A stretch of DNA of 64,000 nt from Chrysomallon squamiferum (GCA_012295275.1 CM022668.1:9887541-9951540); one strand, 5' to 3'. Counted from the stretch's first letter, positions 48,960-61,617 are shown. Numbers and translations: made by a program. The notes: generated by a model not told the origin, from the sequence alone.

Positions 48960-51150
48960 ATGTTACAAAACTGCTGACTCTTCAGTTTAGATAGTGACTT
49001 TTAAATTAGTCTGTAGTGAATAAAAAAAAAAACAGAGATAAAACTTAATGTTTCCTGTTGTCCTAGTCCATCCCAGATAGCTAAATATAGCAAGTTAATT
49101 TTTAATGTTCTCCATGTGTTTGCACCTGACGACTTCACTGTAAGCGTTCTTGTCATGTATTGTTAATTTGTTACGCTCAGCATTTCATTTAATTTCAGTT
49201 ATCTGATATTTATTAAATTTTAGCCTTGTCTGTCCACGTATATAGACATGCACCTGATTATCTGTACTTCTTTATGTCCTTCATGCATTCAAAGATCCAG
49301 GCATCCATCTTTCTGTCCATCCACCCACCCAGTTTATCCAGTTCTTCTGTCACTTTGTCTTTCAGTCCACTCATAATAAACACACACACACACACATATG
49401 CAAAGACAACAAATACATACATGAATTGAAACACACATACATGCACACACACATACGAACATGCATGCAGAGAGAAGTGTGAATACACAAGCATACATAA
49501 AAGTCCATACAGTCTACCGTACATGAAAAAGTGCATTTATCATTTTCATGTTGCCTGGCAGCCACCGATTAGATAATATGCTAATGAGCTGAGGAATGGG
49601 TAGGGTAAGGTATTTTTATGTTCTTTAATTTCTTTACATAACTGGTCACCAGGTAATCATATATTTTGTTTTCGATGCCATAAACATGCCATATTTGACA
49701 TAGACATGACATGCATGATTTCAACTGTGCATGTTATCATATTTGTTTTCCAGTTTAGTTTAGGTTTTGCTCATAGTTTTTGTTTTTGAAACCTGCTATA
49801 GATTTGTCTTGACAAGACTGCAGTAGTTTGTGAAAAAAAAAGTCAGTGAAAATGATAGCTGTAAAACGAGGTTCAGATTTTGAACACTTTCGTGATGCAT
49901 GATAGGTCTCCAGATCAGTTCTACCCACTGCAGCCATTGTAGTTATTTCCCAATCCAATCAGCTGTATGAATTAAAGACCCATGCTACATGTGGCAAGGT
50001 TTAGATATCTTATCCATTGCTACTAATTTGTGCAGAGTGGTTAACAGTATGGCAGCAACCATTGGAAGAGTGGAATAAAGTTTTAAAAAGAAAGAAAATA
50101 ATAATAAAGGAAGAAGAAGAAAGAAACAAGAAAGAAAAACAAGACTGATAGAAAAACCAAATTAGAATATCTTGTGTGTAATTACATTAAAAGCTGAAAT
50201 AAAGTTAATGTATTTTACATTATGAGATACACTAACACTGGACATGTAACTGTTTTGCAGTATCTTGTATGACATGTTAAAAACAGGCTGTCACTGTGGT
50301 CAGTTTAACTGGGTGTTTGCATACAATGAGATTGTTTGAGGTTTCACAGGCAAACTCTAAAGTGTGTTTCTCCGTTTGGTTAGAAAATTTGGAATCAGTT
50401 TAACAACAGAACTTGTAACCTGTCTTTGTTAGGTTAATTGTAATTTTAATATTTAAATTTGATTTGTTAATTTTTCTTCTGTTTTTTTTTTTATATATAT
50501 TTTTTTGTTGTATATTACAGTATATTGTGAAATTGTAACTATTAGTATAAAAATGAAACAACAATATCCAAAGAAACAAAGTAAATAAATAATAATAACA
50601 ACAAAAAAAAATTGCATTTTAATTCTTCTAATATTGATTAAAGTCTAGAAAATACTTATTCCACCTGACCTTAATAGAACAATAGTAATAAAAATGAGAA
50701 AAGCAAATATTTTATTTATTTATTTCTAGTCATTTTGATTTCAATCTATAAAATACTTATTCCACTTTACCTTTATAAACTGCTGGTAAATTCACTGTAG
50801 ATAATTTTAGTACTCTTCCATGTTCCTTTTGTCAGCTTTGGAAAATAATTTATTATAATAAATAGCTTTCAGCTAAGGTTAATTTATTTTCATTCTTTAT
50901 GTACATATGTCAAAAAAAATATAATAAGAAAAAAAAAAAATTAAAAAATCAAGAAACAAAAGAAAATAAAAAATAGAAAAATAAAAATAAGGGAGTGGAT
51001 TATAATGTCTTTTAGAGGCATTTTAAAATGTTATTCAGGTAAAAGAAAAAGAAATAAAAGAAAAAAAACATTGACAGGTACACATTTGTCAATTGACTAT
51101 ACACAGAAATTGATGACCGTTGACAACAGCATTTTCCATACAACTCATAT
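48960..51150. other. Intronic, nothing recognised
   Basis: Unique A+T-rich DNA with (AC)n at 49380-49396. A minus-strand 67-codon frame (49755-49958) shares the peptide word DWEIT with 12.98 kb through a common DNA word, suggesting a dispersed repeat. Confidence 0.45.
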
Positions 51151-51191
51151 CAGAGTAATTTAAAAAGCATGAACCCCAGTTGACACAAAGC

Positions 51192-51362
51192 ATGAGGGGC
51201 AGGTTATTCATTGTGAATGGAATCCTGAACCGTTTAATATCTGGGTGTTTTGGAACAGCAAGTACCGCAAATTGCAGATCTGCCTGTCAGCTGATAAATG
51301 GAAGAATGAGAGATCTTGCTGGTCCCTTTGTGAAACGTTTTTCTCCGGAACAAATGTTGTGA
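51192..51362 (+). CDS. Short open frame in a CpG-bearing island (56 aa)
   Basis: ATG at 51192 (the frame itself opens earlier with TTG at 51180); stop at 51360-51362. The peptide starts MRGRLFIVNGILNRLISGCF and ends in a basic, Arg-rich part. About five CpGs in 260 bp contrast with the surroundings. No splice sites bound it well and no family is recognised. Listed as a lead for a short gene or exon. Confidence 0.15.
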   Translation: MRGRLFIVNGILNRLISGCFGTASTANCRSACQLINGRMRDLAGPFVKRFSPEQML

Positions 51363-51477
51363 AAACTGATCTCATTATACAATTTTAGTGGATTTTGTTT
51401 TCTTGTTTTGTAAGATTTGTTTTGTTATGTCTAAGTTAAGTGTTTTGCTTATGTGTAATATTTATAGTGTTGTTAGC

Positions 51478-51816
51478 AAAAAAAAAAAAAAAAAAATAAA
51501 ATAAATCATATATATATCTAAGATAAAAAAAAAAAAAAAAAAAAAAAAAAATAATAAACTGTAGTTAAATGGAATGAAATAAAATAATGAAATAAGAACA
51601 ATTAAAACAAAACAAAAACAAACAAAAAAACCCCAAGAATTCAACAAAATTAAATGTTGAAATAATTATTAACCAAAATTAAACAGTAAGTACATAAAAA
51701 AAGAAGAAAAAAAGTATTAAAGTATAGCCCCCAAAAATAAAATAAAGAAATAAATGAAAAAATAAGAAAGAAAGAAAAAAAATTACACTGTAGTTCCTAT
51801 TATCTTGTAGGTGAGA

Positions 51817-51854
<38 letters not shown>

Positions 51855-51858
51855 TATA

Positions 51859-51899
<41 letters not shown>

Positions 51900-51900
51900 A
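51478..51900. repeat. Cluster of long + strand poly-A tracts
   Basis: A tracts at 51478-51496, 51527-51551, 51820-51850 and 51861-51897, the last two separated by TATATATATATA. Further poly-A at 52296-52323. Confidence 0.95.
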
Positions 51901-52729
51901 AAGAAAAAGAAAGAAGGAAAATAAATTAAAGGTGATAAAACACTAGTTACACCTGTGTTTTTCTACTTAGCTGAATTTGTGTTATTTCATTCAGATCAAT
52001 AAAAGTGTTATGGAACAGTTATTCTCAACACAAAAATGTGTGTATATATCTAATTAAATACCTGTTAGATACAGATCATTGATACAGTGTATGCAGTGTT
52101 TATATACATATAAACACCTTTATTTTAGTTATATATCAAGATAGAATGTATGTATATTTAATATAATGATAATAATCTGATTAAATTAGCCATGATTATC
52201 AGAACAGGTGTCATATAGAAAAAAAAAAAAGTATTTCTTGGAAAAGAAAACAGTAAATAAATGACTGACAATTAAAAATACTTAAAATTAATTACAAAAA
52301 AAAAAAAAAAAAAAAAAAAAAAAGAAAATATAGTCACTATAAAGTTTTCTACATGAATAGTGCTACTCTTGGATGTAGTACAACTAGATATGAACTGGTC
52401 ATCTCACTAGACAATAGTTTATATCAACAAACAGTGACATAAAGTAAATATCAGTCAGGCATATAAAGGTGAAGAATATATGGCTAGTCTCTGAGTATGT
52501 CTGTACACATGTCTTTGTCCTGTTTTCTCTCTGTAAAAATATATTTTTAATCTATAATTTTCAATTTGTGTATTTTTCACCGACTTTCTCTCTTTATGTT
52601 CATTTTCCATCTGTGTCTATATTTATATCTCTTTATCTCTGTCTGTCTCTCCATGTTACCCTTTAACTCTTGTCTCCCTCTTTCCCTCCTTCCTCTCTTC
52701 CTCCATCCCTCTCTCTCTCTCTCTCTCTC

Positions 52730-52975
52730 AGTATATTATAAAGAGACAGACACACCATACATAAAATGTACATCTATTGTTACAAACACAATGAAGTTCA
52801 TTCAACTGACTATGATACAGTTTGTACCTATATATCTCTATGACAATTTTGTACTAAATAACCTTTGGTGTCTGTGTGGGGCTCATGGCCATACCCTGCT
52901 GATTACTTTTTCAGCATTTGACCTTTACAGTCCACTGACCCCCTCTTGTTACTACAGCAACAGCCTATGTTAGGA
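52730..52975 (+). other. 81-codon open frame after a CT-rich acceptor
   Basis: (CT)n ending CAG at 52730 is followed by an open frame to TAG (52973-52975), peptide starting YYKETDTPYIKCTSIVTNTM and containing LWCLCGAHGHTLL. It is open in the phase left by exon 1. The acceptor is a microsatellite end and such frames are expected by chance among many candidates. Confidence 0.12.
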
Positions 52976-53214
52976 GACCACCTGATATTATGCCAGCAAT
53001 TACAGAAAATTATAACCTTTCTTTTGAGACCTCCTCAATTTTCATGTAAATTCTGTAATATTAAATTGAATAAAGCAATAACTTGTTTTAGCAAACCTAG
53101 TCATTTACAGTAGATAACTAGAAAAATGGTTGCTGAAATTAAGAAATAGTTTTCTATGGAGTTGTAATTTTTAATTAGTTAAGGTATTCATTTAGTACTT
53201 TTTCAAACATGATA

Positions 53215-53560
53215 CTTTGTTTTAGTGATATAATCTGTGTTATTTTTATCACTACTTTTTATGGTTTGATATGTAAATAATGTACATTAAAGTATACTAA
53301 GTCTAGTTTTCGTATTTTCAGCACTCCATTTTTATTTAAATATGTAGTTAATCTATATTAAAATGAACCTGATTAGTTAGTATTTCTTACTACTACTTTT
53401 TAAATTTAAAAATGTAAATCAATCTGCCTTATAATATCCTATGTCTAGTTACACTTTTTACCACAACTTTTTATTTCAATATGTAAATACTCTATAACAG
53501 AACATAATATGACTTGTTAATATTTTTTACCACTGGTTCTGTTCCAGCATTAATGTAATC
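53215..53560. repeat. Degenerate ~90-100-bp tandem repeat
   Basis: About four decayed units around ACCACTACTTTTTAT, ATATGTAAAT and CTAGTCTAGTT-like words. Confidence 0.55.
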
Positions 53561-53989
53561 TACTACATGTTAGGCTGTGGTTAGTCAGAAGGGAATGTTT
53601 TGAGAGAAAAGTGTGTTTTACAGTCTATCTATAAGATAATGTATCAGTGAACCAGGGAAATCTGTGCACACCTGGTGAATTTAAAACTGAGAATCTTCTA
53701 ACTAACATGTCTGCTGCAAAACAAACAGCAGTGTTACATTCACTCTCATTCTGCACTGTGGTGTATACATACATGTAGCTGTTCATTATTATACTGTGTG
53801 TGTGCATGTGCAGAAACGAGCACTCAAAGCATGCATGCACGCGCACACACACACTCAGTCTAGAGCCTATGTATGGGTGGTGTATAAATATATATATAAA
53901 ATAACTATAGACACTTTGTGCTCATATTTACATATTCACAAAGAGACAAACTCTGAAAACATGTGGTTGACACATTCATTACATAGCCC

Positions 53990-53992
53990 ACA

Positions 53993-54031
<39 letters not shown>

Positions 54032-54060
54032 TATATACATATGTACATATACCTATACAC
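53990..54060. repeat. (AT)n microsatellite with ACAT interruptions
   Basis: About 26 bp of AT, followed by ACATATAT-type units. Confidence 0.9.
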
Positions 54061-54271
54061 ACATGTATTTTCTTTCTTACATAGTAATACACTCTAACAG
54101 GTACACCATACATTGATACTTACTTACAGATAAACATACCCACCCCACACATGCATAACCTGGGGTATATTAGTACCTGCATGTATCAGATATCTACACA
54201 GTTGTATTTATTTCTAAATGCAGCACATTTGGGAAGTGAACTTTTATTTGTTTTGTTTCTTCCTCTCCCAG

Positions 54272-54360
54272 TCATTGAATGCTGGGAAATTGAATATTGT
54301 CTTTCGCCTGATAGTGTGAGGATAAACCGCAAGCAGCTTGTTGACTTGTGCATGATATAA
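54272..54360 (+). CDS. Candidate exon after an excellent acceptor
   Basis: Seen: TTTGTTTCTTCCTCTCCCAG (to 54271) is among the best acceptors in the window. Entering in phase 1, the frame reads IECWEIEYCLSPDSVRINRK and ends at TAA 54358-54360. A possible internal donor is GATAGT|GTGAGG (54315/54316). It carries two CpGs in a CpG-poor area. If spliced from the exon at 14935 the phase fits, but intervening exons would be expected over 39 kb. No family recognised. Confidence 0.22.
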
Positions 54361-54364
54361 AACA

Positions 54365-55325
54365 AAGCGTGTGTGTATAGAAAACAGCATCATATTGTCT
54401 AGACAACTGATGATTCATGTCTTGATGGGAGTTGTAGGAAATATTGAATTATATGATTCTCTGATCTGACATTCCAGTACAGCTCATTGTTGTTTCAGGA
54501 ATCCTGATAACAGATGTGCAGATGTAGTGGAGAGTGTGTGTGTATATGCATATGTAAATACATAAGAATCCAGTATCTTGGCAATTAAAAACCAAAAAGA
54601 AGACCTTTATTGGAAAAGGATTCCTTTTTTTTTTTTTTTCATATCTATCTCCATCTCATTTCTTTTGTTCTCTTCTTTTTTCTTGCACTTTATCTCTCCT
54701 CAGTTTTTTCTTTCTTTTCTCTTTCATTAACTCATTCAGTTTATGTATCTCTTGACTCTCCCTCATTCATACTTTCATTTTTCTGTCATTCTTTTGTCTC
54801 TCTACTCTTAGTTTGCCATGTCCCTCCCTCTCATTTTCATTCTCTCCCTAATTCTTTTTTTTCTTGACCTCTGTCAGTTTTCTCTTTCCATCCCTATTAT
54901 TTTATTTCCTCTCTCTCTGTCTATCTCTCTCTCTCTGACTCTATGTCTCTCTGTCTGTCTGTGTCTGTCTGTCTGTCTGTCTGTTTTTCTGCTCATACCA
55001 TCATGCCTCTGATATTTTATCCTTTCCATATAGAGTCTCTCTCACTGCACTGGAATGGGAGAAACACATTCATCTTGACTTAGTCTGATTTGCTGGTGTT
55101 TAGACCTGACATTAACATTCCAGTGGTAGATTGTTTTACTTTCTACATGCACACAGCCATGTTACCTTGACAACTGCAGAAAGAACAATATGGTTTCTGT
55201 CTTTCTGACATGTTTTTAGTTGTGAGTTCAAGTCAGTGCATTTCCTGTTGTTCAAGAGTTTAACATACTGGGAATGATTTACACATCAATGTTTTAGCAT
55301 GTAATTTTAGTAAGAAATTAAGTAA
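54365..55325. other. Pyrimidine-rich intronic DNA
   Basis: CT/TCTG-rich stretch 54620-54990, including (TGTC)n at 54951-54984. No gene. Confidence 0.6.
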
Positions 55326-55327
55326 TT

Positions 55328-55438
<111 letters not shown>

Positions 55439-55693
55439 GAAATATTATGCATGTATGTGTGTGTATATGTATATATGTATGTATATATGTGTGTGTATGT
55501 GTATGTATATCTGTGTATGCATGTGTATATATGTATACACACATGTATATATATGTGTGTGCCTGTATGTGTGTGTGTGTTTGTGTGTGTGTATATATAT
55601 AATTTTTATGTGTGTATGTATGTATACCTATGTATATATTTATACATATGTGTGTGTGTGTATATATATATATTTTTATGTATGTATATATGT

Positions 55694-55729
<36 letters not shown>

Positions 55730-55739
55730 CTGATTGTAT

Positions 55740-56080
55740 GTGACTAATAAAACCAGTCTCTATCACACAGAGTGACATGAAACACAAATGCCAGGCACAC
55801 ATCCGTTCTCACACCCAGTCAGTGAGTTGTTTAATACAAAACATGACCAGTCTGAATTCTACCTTTTGTTCTCCTCCATAACCGTTAACATCTGACTGAC
55901 CACAGTGGACATACCTTCTTGTTCTTTATAGTTAGAGTAGTTCATCATTATTTTTTTCTTTAGAGAGACTCAGAGAGAGTTAAAATTTTAATATTTTTTC
56001 TGATATAATAAGGAGATGAAGAATATTATTTAAGAAAATAATGTAAAAATAGAGTCATGTACAATGTAATAGTTTCACAA
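55740..56080. other. Intronic, nothing recognised
   Basis: Unique DNA. Confidence 0.5.
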
Positions 56081-56082
56081 AT

Positions 56083-56365
56083 ATTGTTATACAGTGTCAT
56101 GTGTGTCAAAGATTGTTACACAATGTAATGTGTATTTTAAACATTGCTATACAATCTAGTGTGGGTCATAAACATTGCCATACAGTGTAATATATGCCAT
56201 CATAAATATTGTGATACAGTGTAATATATGCCATCATAAATATTGTGATACAGTGTAATATATGCCATCATAAACATTGTGATACAGTGTAATATATGCC
56301 ATCATAAACATTGTGATACAGTGTAATATATGCCATCATAAACACTGTTATTCAGCATAATGTAG
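56083..56365. repeat. 34-bp minisatellite, ~8 copies
   Basis: Unit TACAGTGTAATATATGCCAT plus CATAAATATTGTGA, nearly identical in the five central copies and decayed to the left (CAATGTAATGTGT, CAATCTAGTGTGG). Confidence 0.92.
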
Positions 56366-56783
56366 ACTCAATAAATATTATCCAGGAATTTTACAGTAAC
56401 TATTATGCATTAATTTATTTTCCTTCAGCTCCTCCTCCATATTATTAAACTACATTTCCTTTTTTTTTTTTTTTTTCATTACATTAACATTAGTATCAGT
56501 AAGAAGTATTATGATTTAAAACTGTTAATCACTTTGTTTGTAAGCTACATTTCCTTGCCAAAAACACTTACAAACCTGCTGTTTTGCACTGTCAGAGGAA
56601 TTTGAATGTTACATAAAAGTTATTACTTATCATTATTTTTAACAAGTTAATTCAATTGATTACCTGCTAACCTAACTATGCCCCCATTACTTTAACTGAT
56701 TTATTGGAAAGCTCTTGTTCTGGTGATATTAATGAAAATCTTTTGAAGTGTTTTTAACAGTTACCTCATATTCTGATGCCAAG

Positions 56784-56784
<1 letters not shown>

Positions 56785-56818
<34 letters not shown>
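56785..56818. repeat. Poly-A tract
   Basis: About 38 bp of A ending just before the CpG-bearing island at 56.86 kb. Confidence 0.95.
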
Positions 56819-56820
<2 letters not shown>

Positions 56821-56854
56821 TGTAGAAAAAGAAATAAAAAGAGAAATGGCTGGG

Positions 56855-57110
56855 TATGGCCAGACAGGTGGCGCTGTAAATGTCACAGGATGTTCTGTTC
56901 ACCTCCCACGCAGGAAGTACTGCCAGCATACACACAGCTTGTGATGCACGCACCAGACAGATAGCAGAACTGAAAGGAGTAAAAAGAAATGTTTCAGTTT
57001 GTTTAGACTGGTGTTCTGATCCTTAGCGAACTGCATGAAATCAATCAAGTCTAAATAAATAAATCTCAACATACATAAACCTGTCAAAGGATAAAACAAA
57101 GGCCGAATAT
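56855..57110. promoter_or_regulatory. CpG-bearing island with a CTCF-like motif and two-strand splice signals
   Basis: Seen: GCCAGACAGGTGGCGCTG at about 56859-56876 contains AGGTGGCGCT, the Drosophila-type CTCF core (56866-56875). On the minus strand, CTCCTTTCAG precedes 67 bases ending TGCGTGGGAG|GTGAAC, a good acceptor-donor pair, and one frame is Cys-rich (CYLSGACITSCVYAGSTSC). On the + strand CACCTCCCACGCAG precedes a 16-codon frame to a stop. Inference: functional non-coding element or small exon; strand uncertain. Confidence 0.25.
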
Positions 57111-57518
57111 ATTTCTGTATGAAATGGGTGGATCTGTCTTTTAATCATGCCATGTAATTTTAGAAAGGGGTGGGGTAGAGGTAGATAGACTGTTCTTACT
57201 AAGTTACTGTTACATTTCAGAATACCTTTTAAAGAAATCTATTTAGTTTTTTTGCAACTGTTATGTATCTAGCACACAGCTATCTCTTCTTTTATTTTTG
57301 TCAGACACTGGCTTTTCTTTTTCTTCTTATTATCATTTTTAAATTTAAATTTTTAAATTATTCAATAATAATAATAATAATACTTTTTTTAATTTTTGTT
57401 CTCTTCCTCTGTTTTCTCTTTGTTTTTTCTTTGATCTGTTCATTTTTTTTTGTGTGTTTTTATTCATTCATTTGCTTTGCCTCTTTACTCAAAACATTTA
57501 TTTTTTCCTTGAATGAAG

Positions 57519-57703
57519 CCAAGAAATGTCTTCAAGCATGTCCAGAAGTTGTGATCTCCTTCGCTGAACTAGTCTGTAAAAGTACTTACTTAGATGCCTG
57601 TGTTTCTGTTTGTGCTGAAGCATGGTGGAAAATAACACAGACACACCCACTGACAGGCAGCCTAATTGAAGAACAGACAGCAATTTACAAATTTTACACT
57701 TGA
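57519..57703 (+). other. Two-strand exon-like segment
   Basis: On the + strand a frame to TGA (57701-57703) reads KKCLQACPEVVISFAELVCK and then more Cys (YLDACVSVC). On the minus strand the same DNA has acceptor-like TAAGTACTTTTACAG and a frame reading VQRRRSQLLDMLEDISWLHS. Both look protein-like and cannot both be right. The upstream part of the 146-codon + frame (57263-57500) is Phe/Leu-rich low complexity. Confidence 0.18.
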
Positions 57704-57845
57704 ACCTGAACAGCAACAGTGGAATGTTAGTATCGTCCAGCACTTACTTGTTGTTCCAACCTTGTGATGTGGAAAACAGTATTTTGAAATTTCTTCATAA
57801 TTTCCTTGATGACTTGTGCAGTTAATTTATTAAAAGAGAGATGGA

Positions 57846-57846
<1 letters not shown>

Positions 57847-57926
<80 letters not shown>

Positions 57927-58030
57927 AAGAAGAATAATAGTAAAAATATTAATAATAATAATAGCAATCACAACAGTAACAACAATAATAATAAAAGTAG
58001 TAACAAATAAATAAATAAATAAATGAAAAG
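57847..58030. repeat. (AAT)n, (AAG)n and mixed triplets
   Basis: AAT to 57896, AAG to about 57933, then irregular AAT/AAC and AAAT (58008-58024). Confidence 0.95.
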
Positions 58031-58034
58031 AAAC

Positions 58035-59150
58035 AAAAATATAATTTTCATTTAGGAAAAAAAGAAAAGAAAAACGAGGTTCATTGATAATTTGAAATTA
58101 TTTTCTGTTACTTTGGCTGAACCAATACAGGTTTTCACATTTATAAACATCTGTTGAGAATGTAGCCTTTTACTTTTAAGCAGAATTATTTGTGGTATTT
58201 GGAATTTTCCTCTCTCACTTTGTTTTTTTGCCATTGTTTACATAAATCAGCAAATTATTGCACAGGAATGTGGCCTAACTATCTGGTTCAAAATGATAAA
58301 GCTTAGAACATAAACAAAATGTGGTTTTGAACAAGCTCAGCTTTATAGTTGAACTCCTTAATATTGGAAAGATGAAAAATGTAGAAAAATTTCAATAATA
58401 ATGATGAAGAAAAAGATAATACATGATGATTATGATCATGATGATGATAATGATATAACAGTAATACATAAATCAATAATGATAATTCAGCAAAAATGTA
58501 TAAATAATAATGCTGATGAAGAAAATTATGTGATACTACTACTTACTACCTCTACTGATAATAATAATTCTAAACACAACAAAGAACAACAGCAAAAATA
58601 AAGAAGAGTTTTGTAATGCAAAGAAGATAAATGAGTTTCACAGACTTGTAGTGTTGCTATTAACAAGTGTAATAACATGTTTTATTGAATGTTCGTGCAC
58701 CTTTCATTCTTATACAAAGCTAAATATGGACAGCTCAGCTAGTACATTCTTTATTTATCTATAATTAGAGACTGTTCATACAACAGTTTATACATAATAA
58801 CTGTAGCTTTATTTTTTTATTGCCAACAATTTTGTTTTACACAGAAGACTTTGATGCTTCTGATAAATGTATTTGTTGTTCATTGAACTAAGAAAACAAA
58901 TAATTTAAAGCCTGTAATGAAATAAAAAAAATTAAAATAAAAAAAATGAAAAAGATAAAATGATCTGAAAGGTTGTCGTGTAATATGTAATTATGTACAG
59001 ATAGATGTGTTTTTGAATTTCGTAATTATATCTGTTTACTAGTACAGAAGTGGTGGTTGTTTAAGCAAGTGTAATATGTTTTAACATTATCAGGTTTCTT
59101 CTCTAGTATTAAAATGTAATTAAGTTTTTTGTAACACAAAAGTATAAATC
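58035..59150. other. Intronic, nothing recognised
   Basis: Irregular GAT/AAT triplets at 58398-58600; otherwise A+T-rich. Confidence 0.5.
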
Positions 59151-59154
59151 AGTT

Positions 59155-59156
<2 letters not shown>

Positions 59157-59226
<70 letters not shown>
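59157..59226. repeat. (CT)n microsatellite
   Basis: 70 bp, at the left edge of the CpG-bearing block that follows. Confidence 0.97.
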
Positions 59227-59230
<4 letters not shown>

Positions 59231-59259
59231 CAAAAATCTTAAAAATACAGTCTTTCTTT

Positions 59260-59560
59260 GTTATATCCGACACCATTGTAAATACCTCCGTCAGTACTTA
59301 ACAGTCATTTTCTCAACTCTCGTTTAAACATCACACATACATTCTACTAATAAAACACAAAAATTTATAGCTTTTCTTCCGAGTTTCCCATGTACCGGTC
59401 AAAAGTCCTGACATGTAATTAATGATGCAGGACCAACTCAGATAATAGTAAAAGCCACATGCTTCTCTTGGACACGCCACGCCTACATCACAACCAGAGC
59501 AATTTCAGCTTTCCAAGATCTCGCTGAGGTTGTTCACGAGGTTAGAAAGGTTTCTATAAA
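59260..59560. promoter_or_regulatory. CpG-bearing unique block, possible alternative promoter
   Basis: About a dozen CpGs in 300 bp against near-absence on either side, no simple repeats, ending at a poly-T. Inference: unmethylated regulatory element or internal promoter upstream of the open frame at 59627. Confidence 0.3.
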
Positions 59561-59626
59561 GTTTTTTTTTTTTTCAAAAGAGTCAAGTCTTCTGTACTTA
59601 AATTCCTGAAAACTGGTTCTCCTTTG

Positions 59627-59869
59627 ATGTCAGTTGGAGAGTCCAGTTTGATGATGGCAAAGTTTCTCTCCAAGCAGATGTTCGTTCTTCTTCTGAACAT
59701 TATCTCAGTGTATGCCATGGGGTGCACTATCTGTCTGTCCTATGCCTCAGGCTGCTTTATCCAGTCTGTGTTGTTGAAACCGGTGTGGGGAAGACTTGAT
59801 TTGCTAAAAGATGAAGAAAAGATAGAACAGGTGCAACACAAGATTTGTGATCTTGTTTGTCTGTTGCAG
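59627..59869 (+). CDS. Signal-peptide-like candidate exon, 81 codons to a donor
   Basis: Seen: ATG at 59627, hydrophobic stretch MFVLLLNIISVYAMG after a short polar N-terminus, then Cys-containing sequence, ending CTGTTGCAG|GTGATA (59869/59870), a good donor, phase 0. An earlier donor ATAGAACAG|GTGCAA is at about 59830. The frame stays open upstream through the poly-T at 59562-59575, so it could be an internal exon rather than a first exon. Its start, SVGESS, and the DNA TTTGATGTCAGTTGGA resemble TTTGACGTCAGTTGGA/SVGKSA in the exon at 14746. No family recognised; stop at 59903-59905 if unspliced. Confidence 0.25.
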
Positions 59870-59909
59870 GTGATAACAAGACATGTCAAATGCAGATCAG
59901 ATTAAAAAC

Positions 59910-61610
59910 AACACATGTAGGATGGAGGGATAGGATTTTGTTTTTAAGAAGGAAAAATGTTTGTGTGTGTATTAAATAGGAAAAGCAAAGTGTCATATAA
60001 GTATAACTGTTGTAAGTATTCCAAATGGATATATCGTTAAATTCACAATAAAGGTTTTTATAGCAAATATATGGCACTTTAAAAGCAACAACAATAAAAA
60101 TAAAAACACCCATGCACATCCACATCTACAGACAAACACCATATAAAGACACACACACACACACACACATAATAAACAAAAAAAAATAAACATACTAAAT
60201 AAATAAATAATAAAGAGAAAACCTTTATATAAATAATAATAATAATAATAATAACAAAAAGAAGAAAAAATATACAACAGAAATTATAATAATAATAAAA
60301 ATAATAATAACCATCCATAAACTTATCCAGAAAAATGATTTTTGCAGAACTAAACACATACACACACACACACAAATATAAAAATACAAAAAAACCCAAC
60401 AAAACAACAACATTATATTGACATAAAAGTAAATAACTAAATAACTAAATAAATAAAAAGAAGAAAAGAAAAAAACTCTAAATATATTTTAAACGCAGTT
60501 CCAGTGGCTGTATTACTACTCTATTCATGACAGCTGTATGAAAGTGGAAGTGGGCACCACTACTTCCTGTCTGATGATGTCAGTGGAGTGGGGTGATGTG
60601 ACAGCCAATAAGCTTCATGTGCACAATGTCTGTGCTGTTGCTACAGCTTGAGTGCCGTGGTAGTGGTCCCACTACACGATGTTGCATCATTCACTTTCAA
60701 AAGATTTCCATGTCACTACAACCTCATTCAAAATTCTTTATTTTTTTAAAATTTTCGGAAAAGATATATAACCAGTAAACTTAGGCAGCCATTTCTTGCC
60801 AAGTAAATTCTTTGTCTTGTTTAGAATTTCTTATCTGCATCAGTTATTAATTATGTTAAATTTCATTACATTCATATATTAATTACATTAAATGTCAGTA
60901 CATTCATAGATTATTTTATAATAATTGATTTAAATAATTTTGTCCTACCATACATTCAGTGCTTATTGTCAAATTTATACATATGTACACGAAATAATTT
61001 AATGCAAATATTAACAAAGAATATATATTTATTCACAGTTTTTTTTTTTTTTTTATTTACTAACTTGTTCATACAAATGTATTCACACAAATACATCCAG
61101 AGGTATAGAGATAAATCCAGAGAAAAATATTCTTCACAACTTTTCACATAAATTAATTCACACACATTCACACATTGTGTTGAAACCATCATGTTGTAAA
61201 TGTCTGATCATCAGCCTTTTGACAGCTGACTTATCTCCCTTATCTCTGAGTTATCTCCCCTGTCTGTCGGCTGTTGTAACTTAAATTACTTTGATGTGTT
61301 GAAATTTCTTTTATCACCAAATTCCTGCACAGACTGACCAGGCAATTTGTCATGTGGGAATTAGACCCCCCCCACCTCTCCCTCTAGCTCTGGTATCTCC
61401 AAACTGACCATCTGGTCTCTTAAAGAGGTTTCACATCTGGCTACTAAACTGACCATTCCTTCTGACTGCTTCTATAGGAAGACACCTGCAAGTTCTGAAT
61501 GTGTGTGGTTATTTTTATTTTTTATTTTTGTATTCATGTAACACTATAACTTTCCATCAGTCCATCCGTCTGGGTTACATCTTAGGTCCATCTTCCATTC
61601 ATCCATACTC
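59910..61610. other. Intronic or flanking, nothing recognised
   Basis: (AC)n at 60149-60169, AAT and AAAT tracts at 60180-60310. A ~40-bp direct repeat (ATTAATTA..TTAAAT.TCA.TACATTCATA) at 60845-60910. Unique DNA at 60500-60720 and 61200-61500. Confidence 0.5.
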
Positions 61611-61617
61611 CCATCTT

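Noticed and set aside
49755-49958. Minus-strand frame sharing DWEIT with 12.98 kb as a protein family
   Set aside because: The similarity is at DNA level over about 15 bases and does not extend in frame; an old dispersed repeat is the simpler reading.
52566-52975. 135-codon frame as a gene
   Set aside because: The first half is CT-rich low complexity; the second half is kept only as a weak exon lead because its acceptor is a microsatellite edge.
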